Assembly: GCF_003337425.1 (NCBI RefSeq)
Contig: NZ_QPJU01000013.1
Span: forward strand, 1-46,252
DNA length: 46,252 bases
Source of the DNA: Extensimonas vulgaris
GTDB taxonomy: Bacteria > Pseudomonadota > Gammaproteobacteria > Burkholderiales > Burkholderiaceae_C
Reading direction: 5' to 3'
Below the pieces are notes generated by a model. It was not told the DNA's origin. It searched no databases and worked only from the letters and a program-made list of their open reading frames with translations. A program made the position numbers and the translations under genes. Each line of letters opens with the position of its first letter. The stretch's first letter is position 1. Below are positions 35,013 through 43,284 of the stretch, one piece after another.

Positions 35013-35061
35013 AAGGCGGAGGAAATCGAGAAGAAAAAAGTCCGGCAGTGCGCGCGGAAGG

Positions 35062-35616
35062 TCAGCGGCTGGGCGCCGGGCCCTGACCATCGCGCATGCC
35101 GGCGTGGCCGGGGTGTTTGTCGTGCGAGCCCGTCATGCCTTGGTGCGGCATGAATTGCGCGTCGAAGGTTTTTTGCTGCTGCGGGCTGAGCTTGGCGTAA
35201 AAGGCCTTGATGGCTTCGGCGCGCTGGTCCATCTCGGCGATGTGCTGGGTGCGCAGCGCGCGCATGCGGTCCAGGCGCTCGGGGGTGCTGAGCTTGGCGA
35301 ACTCGTCGGGGTTCATGTCGAGGCGCGCATGCTGCGGTTTGTGCTGCATGGCGTTCATGAAGTCTTGCCACGCGGGTTCCTGCTCGGGTGTGAGTTTGAG
35401 CGCTTCTTTGAGCGCGGCGGCGCGCTGGGCAAAGTGCTGCTCGTGGCGCTCTTGCCGGTCGTGCATTCTTTGTGCGCGCGGCGTGTCGGCGCCGGGGCCT
35501 GCAGCGGGTGCGGCGGGCTGGGCGAATACGGGCAGCGCGAGCGTGCCGAGCAGCGCGGCGCCCGCCAGACAGCGACGCAAGCGTTGCGGGCCTTGGAATC
35601 CTTGAAAGTGGGTCAT
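35062..35616 (-). CDS. Spy/CpxP-family periplasmic protein
   Basis: 184 residues. A signal peptide (RRCLAGAALLGTLALPVFAQ) is followed by a helical, Met/His/Gln-rich body. KLTPEQEPAWQDFMNAM and KLSPQQQKTFDAQFMP are the two LTxxQ-type motifs of Spy/CpxP, small periplasmic proteins that act as ATP-independent chaperones or envelope-stress sensors. The C-terminal His/Gly-rich tail (GSHDKHPGHAGM) may bind metal. AAAGGA lies seven bases before the ATG at 35616. Confidence 0.85.
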   Translation of the reverse strand: MTHFQGFQGPQRLRRCLAGAALLGTLALPVFAQPAAPAAGPGADTPRAQRMHDRQERHEQHFAQRAAALKEALKLTPEQEPAWQDFMNAMQHKPQHARLDMNPDEFAKLSTPERLDRMRALRTQHIAEMDQRAEAIKAFYAKLSPQQQKTFDAQFMPHQGMTGSHDKHPGHAGMRDGQGPAPSR

Positions 35617-35825
35617 GGTGTCGTCCTTTCTTGCAAAAGCATTGCTGTGACGCGATGCAGTGTACGCCGGCTTTGTGTCGCTTGCGTGATCCGCGGTTGA
35701 GCCTGTGTAAAGTGGCGCCCTCGGCTGGCGCATGGGGTTCAGGGCCGAATTGGCCGTTAGCCCTTTATTGATGTGCATAAGCAGCTATTTATTTGATACT
35801 CATTTTGTCGTTACAAAGGTCATCC

Positions 35826-36821
35826 ATGTTCAAGAACATGATCGTTTACCGCATCGCGCAGCCCTGGAACCTGCCGCTCGATGCGGTGGATGCGGCGCTG
35901 GCGCGCATGCCGTTTGCGCCCTGCGGCGCCACGCAGGAGCTCGCGCTCGGTTGGGTGCCGCCGCGCGGCGAGGCGCACGGCGCGCTGGCCGAATCGGTGG
36001 GCGGGCAATGGATTTTGCGGCTCGTGCGCGAGGCCAAGCTGCTGCCCGCCGCAGTGCTGGCGCGCAAGGCGCAGGAAAAGGCCGCGCAGATCGAGGCCAC
36101 GACGGGCCGCAAGCCCGGCAAGAAGGAACTGCGCGAGCTCAAGGAGGAAGCCAAGCTCGACCTGCTGCCCATGGCGTTCACGCGGCAGGCAGCGGTGTGG
36201 GTGTGGCTAGACCCCGAGGCCGGCTGGTTGGTGCTCGACACCGCGAGCCAGGCACGCGCCGACGAGGTCACGAGCTTGCTCGTGGAGCTGCTGCCGGGCC
36301 TGTCGCTGCGCCTGCTGCAGACGCAAACCGCGCCCGCGACGGCGATGGCGCATTGGCTCGCCACCCAGGAGCCGCCCGTGGGCTTCTCGCTGGAGCGCGA
36401 GTGCGAGCTCAAAAGCCCCGACGAGTCGCAGGCCGTGGTGCGCTACGCGCGCCACCCGCTCGACATCGCAGAGGTGCAGGCGCACATCGCCGCGGGCAAG
36501 CGCCCTACGCGCCTGGCGCTGGCGTGGGAGGGGCGCGTGTCTTTCGTGCTCACCGAGGGGCTGCAGCTCAAAAAAGTGACTTTGCTCGACACTGCGCTGG
36601 CCGAGCAGACGGGCGACGATGGCGGCTTCGACGCCGACGTGGCGCTGGCCACGGGCGAGCTGGGCCGTTTGCTGCCGGATTTGGTGGCGGCGCTGGATGG
36701 CGAGGCGGACTTGGCCGGGCCGGCAGGGGCGGCGCCTGGGGTGGCCGAGGGGCAAGGCGCTGGCGCGGCAGCCGGGGGAGACGGTGCCGCAGCAACCATG
36801 GAAGAAGGCCCGCCGTTTTGA
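35826..36821 (+). CDS. rdgC: Recombination-associated protein RdgC
   Basis: 331 residues (E. coli RdgC has 303). RdgC forms a ring around double-stranded DNA and restrains RecA. Signature strings: MFKNMIVYRIAQPW, the F-x-PCG segment (MPFAPCGATQELALGWVPP), GRKPGKKELRELKEEAKLDL and GFSLERECELKSPDESQAVV. The last about 35 residues are a Gly/Ala-rich extension ending MEEGPPF. AAAGG precedes the ATG. Single gene, convergent with the PrlF-YhaV pair. Confidence 0.95.
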   Translation: MFKNMIVYRIAQPWNLPLDAVDAALARMPFAPCGATQELALGWVPPRGEAHGALAESVGGQWILRLVREAKLLPAAVLARKAQEKAAQIEATTGRKPGKKELRELKEEAKLDLLPMAFTRQAAVWVWLDPEAGWLVLDTASQARADEVTSLLVELLPGLSLRLLQTQTAPATAMAHWLATQEPPVGFSLERECELKSPDESQAVVRYARHPLDIAEVQAHIAAGKRPTRLALAWEGRVSFVLTEGLQLKKVTLLDTALAEQTGDDGGFDADVALATGELGRLLPDLVAALDGEADLAGPAGAAPGVAEGQGAGAAAGGDGAAATMEEGPPF

Positions 36822-36845
36822 ATCGTGCTGCTGGTGGGTCGCCAG

Positions 36846-37292
36846 CTACGGCTGTGTGTCCCAATCTTGCCTGCTCGCGCTCACCAGATTGTCCCAATCC
36901 TCTGGTGGGTTGCCGCGCGCGAGCATTTTTTGGAATACGGCATAGGGGTCGGATTTGTCGCCTGCCGAGCGCAGCGTCTGGGCGTCATTGATCCAGGCAT
37001 AGACGATGATTTTCGACTTCGAGTCGTAGCGGAAGAACAGCCGATAGCGCCGGCCGAGCTTTGCACGTCGCCAGTGTCGGTGTGCAGGCCCCAAGGTGTT
37101 GCCTTGGCGGTATTCGTCGCGTGCCGGATCGTTGGGCACCACGTCTTGCACCAAGTGAAGCAAGGCGCGGAAGAATTTGACGTTGAAGCCCTCGGGGTCG
37201 CCTTCTTGTGCGCGCAGCACGGCGGCGCGCAGCTTCAGCAGCTGCCCTATGAAGTGGTCGTGAAACAGCAGCGTCCAGCCATGCCTTTGCAT
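36846..37292 (-). CDS. yhaV: YhaV-family toxin (RelE-like RNase)
   Basis: 148 residues. GWTLLFHDHFIGQLLKL, NTLGPAHRHWRRAKLGRRYR, LFFRYDSKSKIIVYAWIN and RSAGDKSDPYAVFQKMLARG are hallmarks of YhaV, a ribosome-dependent mRNA interferase paired with PrlF. The ATG at 37292 overlaps the prlF stop (TGATG); a GTG one codon earlier is possible. Intact. Confidence 0.92.
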   Translation of the reverse strand: MQRHGWTLLFHDHFIGQLLKLRAAVLRAQEGDPEGFNVKFFRALLHLVQDVVPNDPARDEYRQGNTLGPAHRHWRRAKLGRRYRLFFRYDSKSKIIVYAWINDAQTLRSAGDKSDPYAVFQKMLARGNPPEDWDNLVSASRQDWDTQP

Positions 37293-37609
37293 CACAGGTC
37301 CACGTCTTCGTCGAAATCGTGGCCAAGGTTTACCGGGTGGCCCGCATGCTCGCGTAAGGTGCGGGCCAATTCCTCGGGCAAATCCCGCACGTGCCGGCCA
37401 GATGCGATGTCGCGCTCCAGCAGGTCCAAATATGCACCGATGGCCGGGTCCTGGTGTTCGGCCTCGGCACGGGTGACGACCACTTCGCCTTCGCGCAGTT
37501 GAAACGCGACCTTGCCGCCGGCATCGACGCCGAGCAGCAGACGGATGGACTTGGGGAGCGTGATCTGACCTTTGGAGGTCAGCGTGGCGACTTCATGAAT
37601 GGCTGACAT
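37292..37609 (-). CDS. prlF: PrlF-family antitoxin
   Basis: 105 residues. The N-terminal AbrB-type swapped hairpin (EVATLTSKGQITLPKSIRLL) and the distal helices (GAYLDLLERDIASGRHVRDL) match PrlF/SohA, which neutralises YhaV and represses the operon. Translationally coupled to yhaV. A perfect palindrome lies 34 bases upstream of the ATG. Confidence 0.92.
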   Translation of the reverse strand: MSAIHEVATLTSKGQITLPKSIRLLLGVDAGGKVAFQLREGEVVVTRAEAEHQDPAIGAYLDLLERDIASGRHVRDLPEELARTLREHAGHPVNLGHDFDEDVDL

Positions 37610-37636
37610 GGGAATTCTTTCGTCTGTGGGGGCAAA

Positions 37637-37663
37637 AGTATATGGTAAGGAAGATTCCTTACC
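37637..37663 (-). promoter_or_regulatory. prlF-yhaV operator and -10
   Basis: GGTAAGGAA-GA-TTCCTTACC (37644-37663) has perfect 9-bp arms. A TATACT -10 lies on the minus strand at 37642-37637, immediately beside it. The arrangement fits PrlF autorepression; binding is inferred. Confidence 0.65.
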
Positions 37664-37725
37664 TTTTCAATTCCCGGATTTTGGTGCCTGCGGTTATACA
37701 TAGGGCTTTTCCCCGGAGCCTGCCC

Positions 37726-38421
37726 ATGAACCCCCCTTTGATCTCCGACGAACTTGAACTTCTGCAGCAGCTCGTCGACTTGCCAAGCCACCCGCGCATC
37801 ATCGAGCTCGGCTGCGGCGCGGCGCAGCTCGCGCGCAAGTTGTTGCAGCGCTTTCCGCAGTGCACGGTGGTGGGCTTGGAGGTCGATGCGCGCCAGCATG
37901 CGAAGAACCTGCAAAACCCCGCCGAGCGCCTGCGCTTCGTGCAGGCCGGGGCGCAGGCGATTCCATTTGCGGCGCAGTCTTTCGACCTCGCGCTGATGCT
38001 CAAGTCCTTGCACCACGTGCCGCTCGCTGCGATGGACCAGGCGCTGGCCGAGGTGCACCGCGTGCTGCGCGCGCAGGGGCTGCTCTACGTGTCCGAGCCG
38101 GTGTACGCGGGCGCGCTCAACGAGGTCGTGCGCCTGTTCAACGACGAGGGCGAGGTGCGCGCGGCGGCCTTGGCGGCGGTGCAGCGCGCCGTGGCTTCGG
38201 GCGGGTGGGAGCAACTCAGTGAGACGTTTTTCGACATGCCCGTGCACTACGACGACTTCGAGGACTTTGAGCGGCGCATGATCGACGTGACGTTTGCCGA
38301 GCGCCACCTCGACGCCGCCACGCGCGCGGCGGTGCAAGCGCGCTTCCTGCCGCACATGACGGCGCAGGGCGCCGACTTCGTGCGGCCCATGCGCGTGAAC
38401 CTGCTGCGCAAAGTGGGCTGA
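37726..38421 (+). CDS. Class I SAM-dependent methyltransferase
   Basis: 231 residues. IIELGCGAAQLARKLL is the SAM-binding motif I, VVGLEVDARQ motif II, and IPFAAQSFDLALMLKSLHHV with VHRVLRAQGLLYVSEPVYAG motifs IV-VI (UbiE/type-11 fold). It resembles small-molecule methyltransferases, but the substrate cannot be inferred and neighbours give no hint. GGAG lies 7 bases before the ATG. A miniature element follows 20 bases after the stop. Confidence 0.85.
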   Translation: MNPPLISDELELLQQLVDLPSHPRIIELGCGAAQLARKLLQRFPQCTVVGLEVDARQHAKNLQNPAERLRFVQAGAQAIPFAAQSFDLALMLKSLHHVPLAAMDQALAEVHRVLRAQGLLYVSEPVYAGALNEVVRLFNDEGEVRAAALAAVQRAVASGGWEQLSETFFDMPVHYDDFEDFERRMIDVTFAERHLDAATRAAVQARFLPHMTAQGADFVRPMRVNLLRKVG

Positions 38422-38441
38422 GACCACCCACGGCCGCCTAG

Positions 38442-38602
38442 GAGGCTGTCCGACTTTGGGCGTCGATAGCGAGAATGCGCCCCAGCGAGGCCAGTTTTTG
38501 CCGGATTCGCCGCCCCATAGTGCTGCTATGGGGCAAGAAGACGGTAAAAAATGGGCCGCTGCGGCGCATTCGCAGCCGACGATTCCAAAGTCCGACAGCC
38601 TC
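38442..38602. mobile_element. 161-bp miniature inverted-repeat element, copy 2 (inverted)
   Basis: Ends GAGGCTGTCCGACTTTGG and CCAAAGTCCGACAGCCTC; flanked by CTAG on both sides (38438-38441, 38603-38606). It lies in the opposite orientation to copies 1 and 3, with the central hairpin CCCCATAG-TGCTG-CTATGGGG. It sits between the convergent methyltransferase and enoyl-CoA hydratase genes. Confidence 0.9.
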
Positions 38603-38649
38603 CTAGACGTGCAGCGGCGCAATAGCGCAGCGGCGCGCAGTGACGGAAA

Positions 38650-39438
38650 TCAGCGTGCCTGGAAGGTCGGCTTCTGGCGCGCGTAGAAGGCTTCGACGCC
38701 GGCGCGGAAGTCCTCGGTGCCCATGCAGTGCACGAAGGATTGCTTTTCGGCGTCGAGCTGCGCGGCAAAGCTGCGCTCGAAGGACTGGCGCATGAGCCGC
38801 TTCAGCGCGCCGTAGGCGAGCGTGGGGCCGGCGGCCAGGCGCTGCGCGAGCTCTTGCGTGGCGGCTTCGAGCTGGTCGGCGGGCAGCACGCGGTTGACCA
38901 GGCCCATTTGCAGCGCCTCGGCGGCGTCGAAGGGCTCGCCGAGCATGGTGATCTCGAGTGCGCGGCGCAGGCCCACGATGCGTGGCAGGTTCCAGGACAT
39001 GCCCACGTCGCAGCAGGTGCCAAGGTGGATGTAGGCCGGGGCAAAGCGCGTGCCCTCGGCCACGAGGATGAAGTCGGCGAGCAGCATCAGACTGAGCCCC
39101 GCGCCCGCGGCCACGCCGTGCACCTGGGCGATCAGTGGTGCGTCCATGGCCGTGAGCAGCGGCAGCGCCTCGTTGAGCAGCGTGAGGATGTCCGACGCGC
39201 CCTGCACGGGGTTGGCGCGCAGCGTGGCCAGGTCGCCGCCCGCCACGAAGCCCTTGCCCGCGCCGCGCAGCACCACGGCGCGCACGCTGGCGTCGGTGCT
39301 GATGTCTTTGACGGCGCGGCAAAACGCCTCGGCCAGCGTGTAATCGACGGCGTTGAGCGCGGCGGGGCGGTTCAGGCACAGCGTGACGACGGCGCCTTGG
39401 CGTTCGATCAGCACGGGGGATTCGGCAGTTGCGGTCAT
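38650..39438 (-). CDS. Enoyl-CoA hydratase/isomerase family protein
   Basis: 262 residues, standard crotonase length. It would hydrate or isomerise an unsaturated acyl-CoA. Crotonase signatures: LNRPAALNAVDYTLAEAF, the oxyanion loop GAGKGFVAGGDLATL, VHGVAAGAGLSLMLLADFIL and the C-terminal trimerisation helix. In the catalytic region IHLGTCCDVGMSWNLPRIVG a cysteine and an aspartate stand where the second catalytic glutamate of true hydratases is usual, so isomerase or other crotonase activity is possible. AAGGAA precedes the ATG at 39438. Confidence 0.9.
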   Translation of the reverse strand: MTATAESPVLIERQGAVVTLCLNRPAALNAVDYTLAEAFCRAVKDISTDASVRAVVLRGAGKGFVAGGDLATLRANPVQGASDILTLLNEALPLLTAMDAPLIAQVHGVAAGAGLSLMLLADFILVAEGTRFAPAYIHLGTCCDVGMSWNLPRIVGLRRALEITMLGEPFDAAEALQMGLVNRVLPADQLEAATQELAQRLAAGPTLAYGALKRLMRQSFERSFAAQLDAEKQSFVHCMGTEDFRAGVEAFYARQKPTFQAR

Positions 39439-39468
39439 GGACAATTCCTTCACGGTGGGGTAGTGCGG

Positions 39469-39657
39469 GTCGCATCAAGCGTCGAACACTGCACTAGTGC
39501 AGTGTTTGACGCTATCTGCGACATAAAACCGCGTCTTTTCGGCCTGGGCCGCGTTGCAAATCCTCGCGATACCGCCCGGTATCGCTGTGGTTTGCGCCTT
39601 GCCCAGACCAAAAATCCAACGGTTTTATTTGTCGCATCAAGCGTCGAACACTGCACT
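39469..39657. mobile_element. Composite inverted-repeat element
   Basis: The core 39496-39657 has imperfect terminal inverted repeats of about 37 bp (left 39496-39531, right 39620-39657; ends AGTGCAGTGTTTGACGCT and AGCGTCGAACACTGCACT). The right-hand 27 bases (39631-39657) recur exactly, in direct orientation, at 39469-39495, abutting the left end and making a near-perfect 54-base palindrome there. Inside is GCGATACCG-CC-CGGTATCGC (39566-39585). No gene is present in 39439-39743. Confidence 0.75.
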
Positions 39658-39743
39658 GGCAATCAGGGTTTTCGCCCTTGCGCATGGGCGCTTGCGCTGG
39701 GAGCATGGGTTTTCTACGGGTTTTTCACAAGAGGGTTTGTCCT

Positions 39744-41345
39744 ATGTCCGCTCTGACACCGCTGCAGCGCTGCGATGCGCATCCTTTCATGGGCATGGAC
39801 GTGCCCGGGCTGCTCGAGCAGCGTGCGCACGCGCGGCCCGACCATCCGTTCATCGTCTGGGAGCCGTTCGAGGGGCTGCCGGAAGTCATCAGCTACGGCA
39901 TGTTTTGCGAGCGCGTGCGGCGCATCGCGGGCGGCTTGCAGCAGCGCGGCGTGCGCGCGGGCGACTGCGTGCTGATCCACCTCGAAAACTGCCCCGAAAC
40001 CCTTTTGGCCTGGTACGCCTGCGCGTGGCTCGGCGCGATTGCCGTGACCACGAATGCGCGCGCTTCGGACGACGAGCTCCACTATTACGCCGAGCACTGC
40101 GGCGCCGTGGGCGGCATCACGCAGCCCAAGTTTGCCGCGCGCGTGGCGGCCTCGTGCAAAGGCTTGCGCTGGCTGGCCGTGACGGCCACCGACAGCGGCC
40201 ACGCGCCGCTGCAGGGCGCGCCCGACGCGGCGAGCAGCTTTGCCGCGCTCGACGCCACGCCCGCGCCGCGCCGCCCGGCCGATCCGCTCGCGCCGTGCAG
40301 CGTGCAATACACCTCGGGCACGACCTCGCGCCCCAAGGCCGTGCTGTGGACGCATGCCAACGCGCTGTGGGGCGCGCGCATCAACGCCGCGCACGAGGAC
40401 TTGCGCGCCGAGGACGTGCACCTGGTGCACCTGCCGCTGTTCCACACCAACGCGCAGGCGTATTCGGTGCTCGCGTGCCTGTGGGTGGGCGCCACGGCGG
40501 TGGTGCTGCCGCGCTTTTCGGCGAGCCGCTTCTGGCCCGTGTCGATCGCGCGGCGCGTGACCTGGACTTCGATGATCCCGTTTTGCATCCAGGCCCTGCT
40601 CGCGCACGAGGTGCCGGCCGAGCACTACTACCGCCTGTGGGGCGCCGCAGCCTGCGCGCTGCCCACGGACGCGCACTTTCGCGTGCAGACCATAGGCTGG
40701 TGGGGCATGACCGAGACCATCACGCACGGCATCGTGAGCGACCGCCACCTGCCCAGCCCGAGCATGAGCATAGGCCGCCCCGCGGCGGAATACCGCATCG
40801 CCATCGTCGAGGACGACAGCGTGCCGGTGCGCGAGGCGCGGCATGTGGAGCCGGGCGGCTCGGGGCAGTTGCTGATCCAGGGCGTGCGTGGTCTGTCGCT
40901 GTTCCAGGAATACCTGGGCAACGCCAAGGCCACGGCCGAGAGCTTCGACCCCGACGGCTGGTTTCGCACGGGCGACCGGGTGGACTTGCTCGAAGAAGGT
41001 TCGATCCGCTTCGGCGACCGCACCAAGGACATGCTCAAGGTGGGCGGCGAAAACGTCGCAGCCTCGGAAATCGAGCGCGTGATCCAGGCCGTGCCCGGCG
41101 TGGCCGAGGGTGCGGTGGTGGGGCGCGCGCACCCCATGCTTGATGAGGTGCCCGTGGCCTTCGTGATTGCGGCGCCGAATGCGCCGGCGGACCTGGCCGA
41201 ACGCATCCTCGCCGCGTGTCGCCAGCAGCTCGCGGACTTCAAGTGCCCGCACGAGGTGCGCATCGTCTCCGAGCTGCCGCGCGCCACGCTCGAAAAAGTC
41301 GCCAAGGCGCAGCTGCGGCAGATGCTGGCGCAGGAGGGCGCTTGA
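39744..41345 (+). CDS. AMP-forming acyl-CoA synthetase (AMP-binding family)
   Basis: 533 residues. It activates a carboxylic acid to an acyl-CoA via an acyl-adenylate. Motifs: P-loop YTSGTTSRPKAVLWTH, WWGMTETITHG, the hinge GWFRTGDRVDLLEEGSIRFG, RTKDMLKVGGENVAASEIE, and the C-terminal LPRATLEKVAKAQLR, which holds the expected catalytic lysine. The strings resemble crotonobetaine/carnitine- or long-chain-type ligases; the substrate is unknown. The stop codon TGA (41343-41345) is also the left target duplication of a miniature element, so no native 3' region remains next to the gene. Confidence 0.9.
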   Translation: MSALTPLQRCDAHPFMGMDVPGLLEQRAHARPDHPFIVWEPFEGLPEVISYGMFCERVRRIAGGLQQRGVRAGDCVLIHLENCPETLLAWYACAWLGAIAVTTNARASDDELHYYAEHCGAVGGITQPKFAARVAASCKGLRWLAVTATDSGHAPLQGAPDAASSFAALDATPAPRRPADPLAPCSVQYTSGTTSRPKAVLWTHANALWGARINAAHEDLRAEDVHLVHLPLFHTNAQAYSVLACLWVGATAVVLPRFSASRFWPVSIARRVTWTSMIPFCIQALLAHEVPAEHYYRLWGAAACALPTDAHFRVQTIGWWGMTETITHGIVSDRHLPSPSMSIGRPAAEYRIAIVEDDSVPVREARHVEPGGSGQLLIQGVRGLSLFQEYLGNAKATAESFDPDGWFRTGDRVDLLEEGSIRFGDRTKDMLKVGGENVAASEIERVIQAVPGVAEGAVVGRAHPMLDEVPVAFVIAAPNAPADLAERILAACRQQLADFKCPHEVRIVSELPRATLEKVAKAQLRQMLAQEGA

Positions 41346-41521
41346 ACCCAGATTGTCCGTTAGGCGGTGCTGCGCACCTACGCGGGCGTTGGCGGACGCC
41401 TGCCGGTCATTTTGGCCGCGGCTTCGGCGTCCATGGCACTGGCCATGGACTTCTCACCCGCGACCAAACTGCCACGCCAGCCGCCTCGCCACCATCCCGC
41501 GTCCTAATGAACCATCTGGGT
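41346..41521. mobile_element. 176-bp miniature inverted-repeat element, full copy 2
   Basis: Starts ACCCAGATTGTCCGTTAGG and ends CCTAATGAACCATCTGGGT; TGA on both sides (41343-41345, 41522-41524). Same length as 18361-18536 and in the opposite orientation. It is inserted at the stop codon of the acyl-CoA synthetase gene. Confidence 0.85.
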
Positions 41522-41524
41522 TGA

Positions 41525-41572
41525 ACCCAGATTGTCCGTTAGGCGGTGCTGCGCACCTACGCGGGCGCAGGG
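41525..41572. repeat. Abutting partial copy of the 176-bp element
   Basis: Begins ACCCAGATTGTCCGTTAGGC directly after the TGA shared with the full copy, and matches its first about 47 bases (to ACGCGGGCG). Unrelated sequence follows. Together with 41606-41652 this accounts for most of the gene-free 41346-41677. Confidence 0.8.
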
Positions 41573-41605
41573 GGTAGGTGCCGGTTTGCCTTCACTATCC
41601 AAAAG

Positions 41606-41652
41606 AGAGCTGCCTGCGCTTGATGGATCTGCTTTGGCTGGCAAAAACACCC
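41606..41652. repeat. Small repeat related to AGCTGCTAGCGCTTG
   Basis: AGCTGCCTGCGCTTGATGGA followed by a CTGGCAAAAACACC end; counterpart of 33169-33214. Confidence 0.55.
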
Positions 41653-41677
41653 CAAATTCTGCGCGGCTGGACGTCGG

Positions 41678-42181
41678 TCAGAAAACCCCGAGTTCTAGGC
41701 CGCAGGCCAGGGTGGCGCCGAGCTCGCTGCAGCGCGCGAGGTCTTGCGCGCCGATCTGCTTGGGCGCGAGGATGGCCTCGGGTGTTTGCGCGTGCGTGCA
41801 GACGATGAGTGCATCAGCCACGGCGTGCAAGCGCCAGCCCGTGGCGATGCGCTCGATCTGGCGCACCGCGTTGCTGCCGTCGCTGCCCGCGCAAACCATG
41901 GCGGCGTAGGGCCGTGCGGTGATGCGTTCGAGCGCCGCGTAGTAGCAGCGATCGAAAAAGTCCTTGAGCTGGCCGCTCATCGCCGCGAGATTTTCGGGGG
42001 TGGCGAAAAGAAAGCCGTCGGCCTGCAAGACGTCTGCCGGCTGCGCGGCGCTCGCGTGCAGCAGGCGCACCTGTACGGCGTGCGCATCGACCGCCTGCCG
42101 CGCACCCGCGCAAGCGGCTTCGACCATCTGGCGCGTGCCGCCGGTCATGGAGTGGTACACCGCGAGCAGGATTTTGGGCAT
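41678..42181 (-). CDS. Flavodoxin-like / NAD(P)H-dependent FMN reductase family protein
   Basis: 167 residues. MPKILLAVYHSMTGGTRQMV is the flavodoxin-fold start with the FMN phosphate loop (SMTGGTRQM, 10-18). ADGFLFATPENLAAMSGQLK, then DFFDRCYY, is the second flavin-contact region shared with WrbA and NADPH:quinone reductase-like proteins. It probably binds FMN and transfers electrons; partner unknown. The ATG at 42181 begins the fold; a longer frame upstream crosses a miniature element and is rejected. Confidence 0.85.
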   Translation of the reverse strand: MPKILLAVYHSMTGGTRQMVEAACAGARQAVDAHAVQVRLLHASAAQPADVLQADGFLFATPENLAAMSGQLKDFFDRCYYAALERITARPYAAMVCAGSDGSNAVRQIERIATGWRLHAVADALIVCTHAQTPEAILAPKQIGAQDLARCSELGATLACGLELGVF

Positions 42182-42324
42182 GTGGGGTCGGGGGCGGCGC
42201 TGCCGGCCTGGCCGTAGGTGCCGTTTTGTGAGAGCAGGGCGGTCTTTTCCAGGCCCAAGTGCGCGCGCTGCCTGACGCTCAGGGCGGATGCATTGTCCTT
42301 GTACGAGGCGAGAAAATGATGCAC

Positions 42325-42401
42325 GACTTACGCAAATCTGGCTCAGGCAAGGCGCTCGCCCAATGGCAAAACACTTTGTTGCATCCTTGTTTGCGTAAGT
42401 C
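42325..42401. repeat. 77-bp unit with perfect 12-bp terminal inverted repeats
   Basis: GACTTACGCAAA (42325-42336) and TTTGCGTAAGTC (42390-42401). The right end (CCTTGTTTGCGTAAG) recurs at 32256-32270. In the gene-free stretch 42182-42731 this unit, the following miniature element and the rpsL promoter are the only structures I see. Confidence 0.65.
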
Positions 42402-42445
42402 CAGTCATGGTAACTCACGACGTGCCCAGTCCCGGCAAGGCCTAG

Positions 42446-42606
42446 GAGCCTGTCGGACTTTGGAATCGTCGGCTGCGAATGCGCCGCAGCGGCCCATTTT
42501 TTACCGTCTTCTTGCCCCATAGTCCCGCTATGGGGCGGCGAATCCGGCAAAAACTGGCCTCGCTGGGGCCCATTCTCGCTTTCGACGCCCAAAGTCCGAC
42601 AGGCTC
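42446..42606. mobile_element. 161-bp miniature inverted-repeat element, copy 3
   Basis: Ends GAGCCTGTCGGACTTTGG and CCAAAGTCCGACAGGCTC; CTAG on both sides (42442-42445, 42607-42610). Same orientation as and almost identical to 28984-29144. It ends 31 bases before the -35 of the ribosomal-protein promoter. Confidence 0.9.
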
Positions 42607-42637
42607 CTAGGTGCCGCCCCTTGCATCAGGCCGGGGC

Positions 42638-42666
42638 TTGTTCAAAGAGCCTGGGCCTGTTATATT
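42638..42666 (+). promoter_or_regulatory. Sigma-70 promoter of the str operon
   Basis: TTGTTC (42638-42643), 17 bases, TATATT (42661-42666); leader of about 60 bases before rpsL. Confidence 0.65.
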
Positions 42667-42731
42667 CAAAAGCTTTTCGGAATTTCCGAAGGGCCTCACG
42701 TTTTCGTATTTTTACGTTCAGGGACGAATCA

Positions 42732-43109
<378 letters not shown>

Positions 43110-43284
43110 GGCTGGCGGTTCCAAGTTTTCATTTTCAGTCATCGGTGCTGCAGGCTGCGTGGCGCAGCGTGGCAGCGTAGTGGCCCACAACGCAAAAAAT
43201 GCGCGGGTCGAGTAAGTGAGAGTCCCGTATGGCTCTCGCGGCACTGCGAAACGGTGTCAACTGAAGCAAATCAAGAGGTAAAAA
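43110..43284 (+). promoter_or_regulatory. rpsL-rpsG intercistronic region, possible S7 binding leader
   Basis: 175 bases, long for an operon gap. GTGAGAG (near 43216) can pair with CTCTCGC (near 43233) and GAGG lies about 7 bases before the rpsG ATG. In E. coli, S7 represses the str operon by binding this intercistronic RNA; whether the structure is conserved here is inference. Confidence 0.3.

Noticed and set aside
42182-42592. N-terminal extension of the flavodoxin-like protein
   Set aside because: The extension would cross a 161-bp miniature element; the flavodoxin fold begins at the ATG at 42181.
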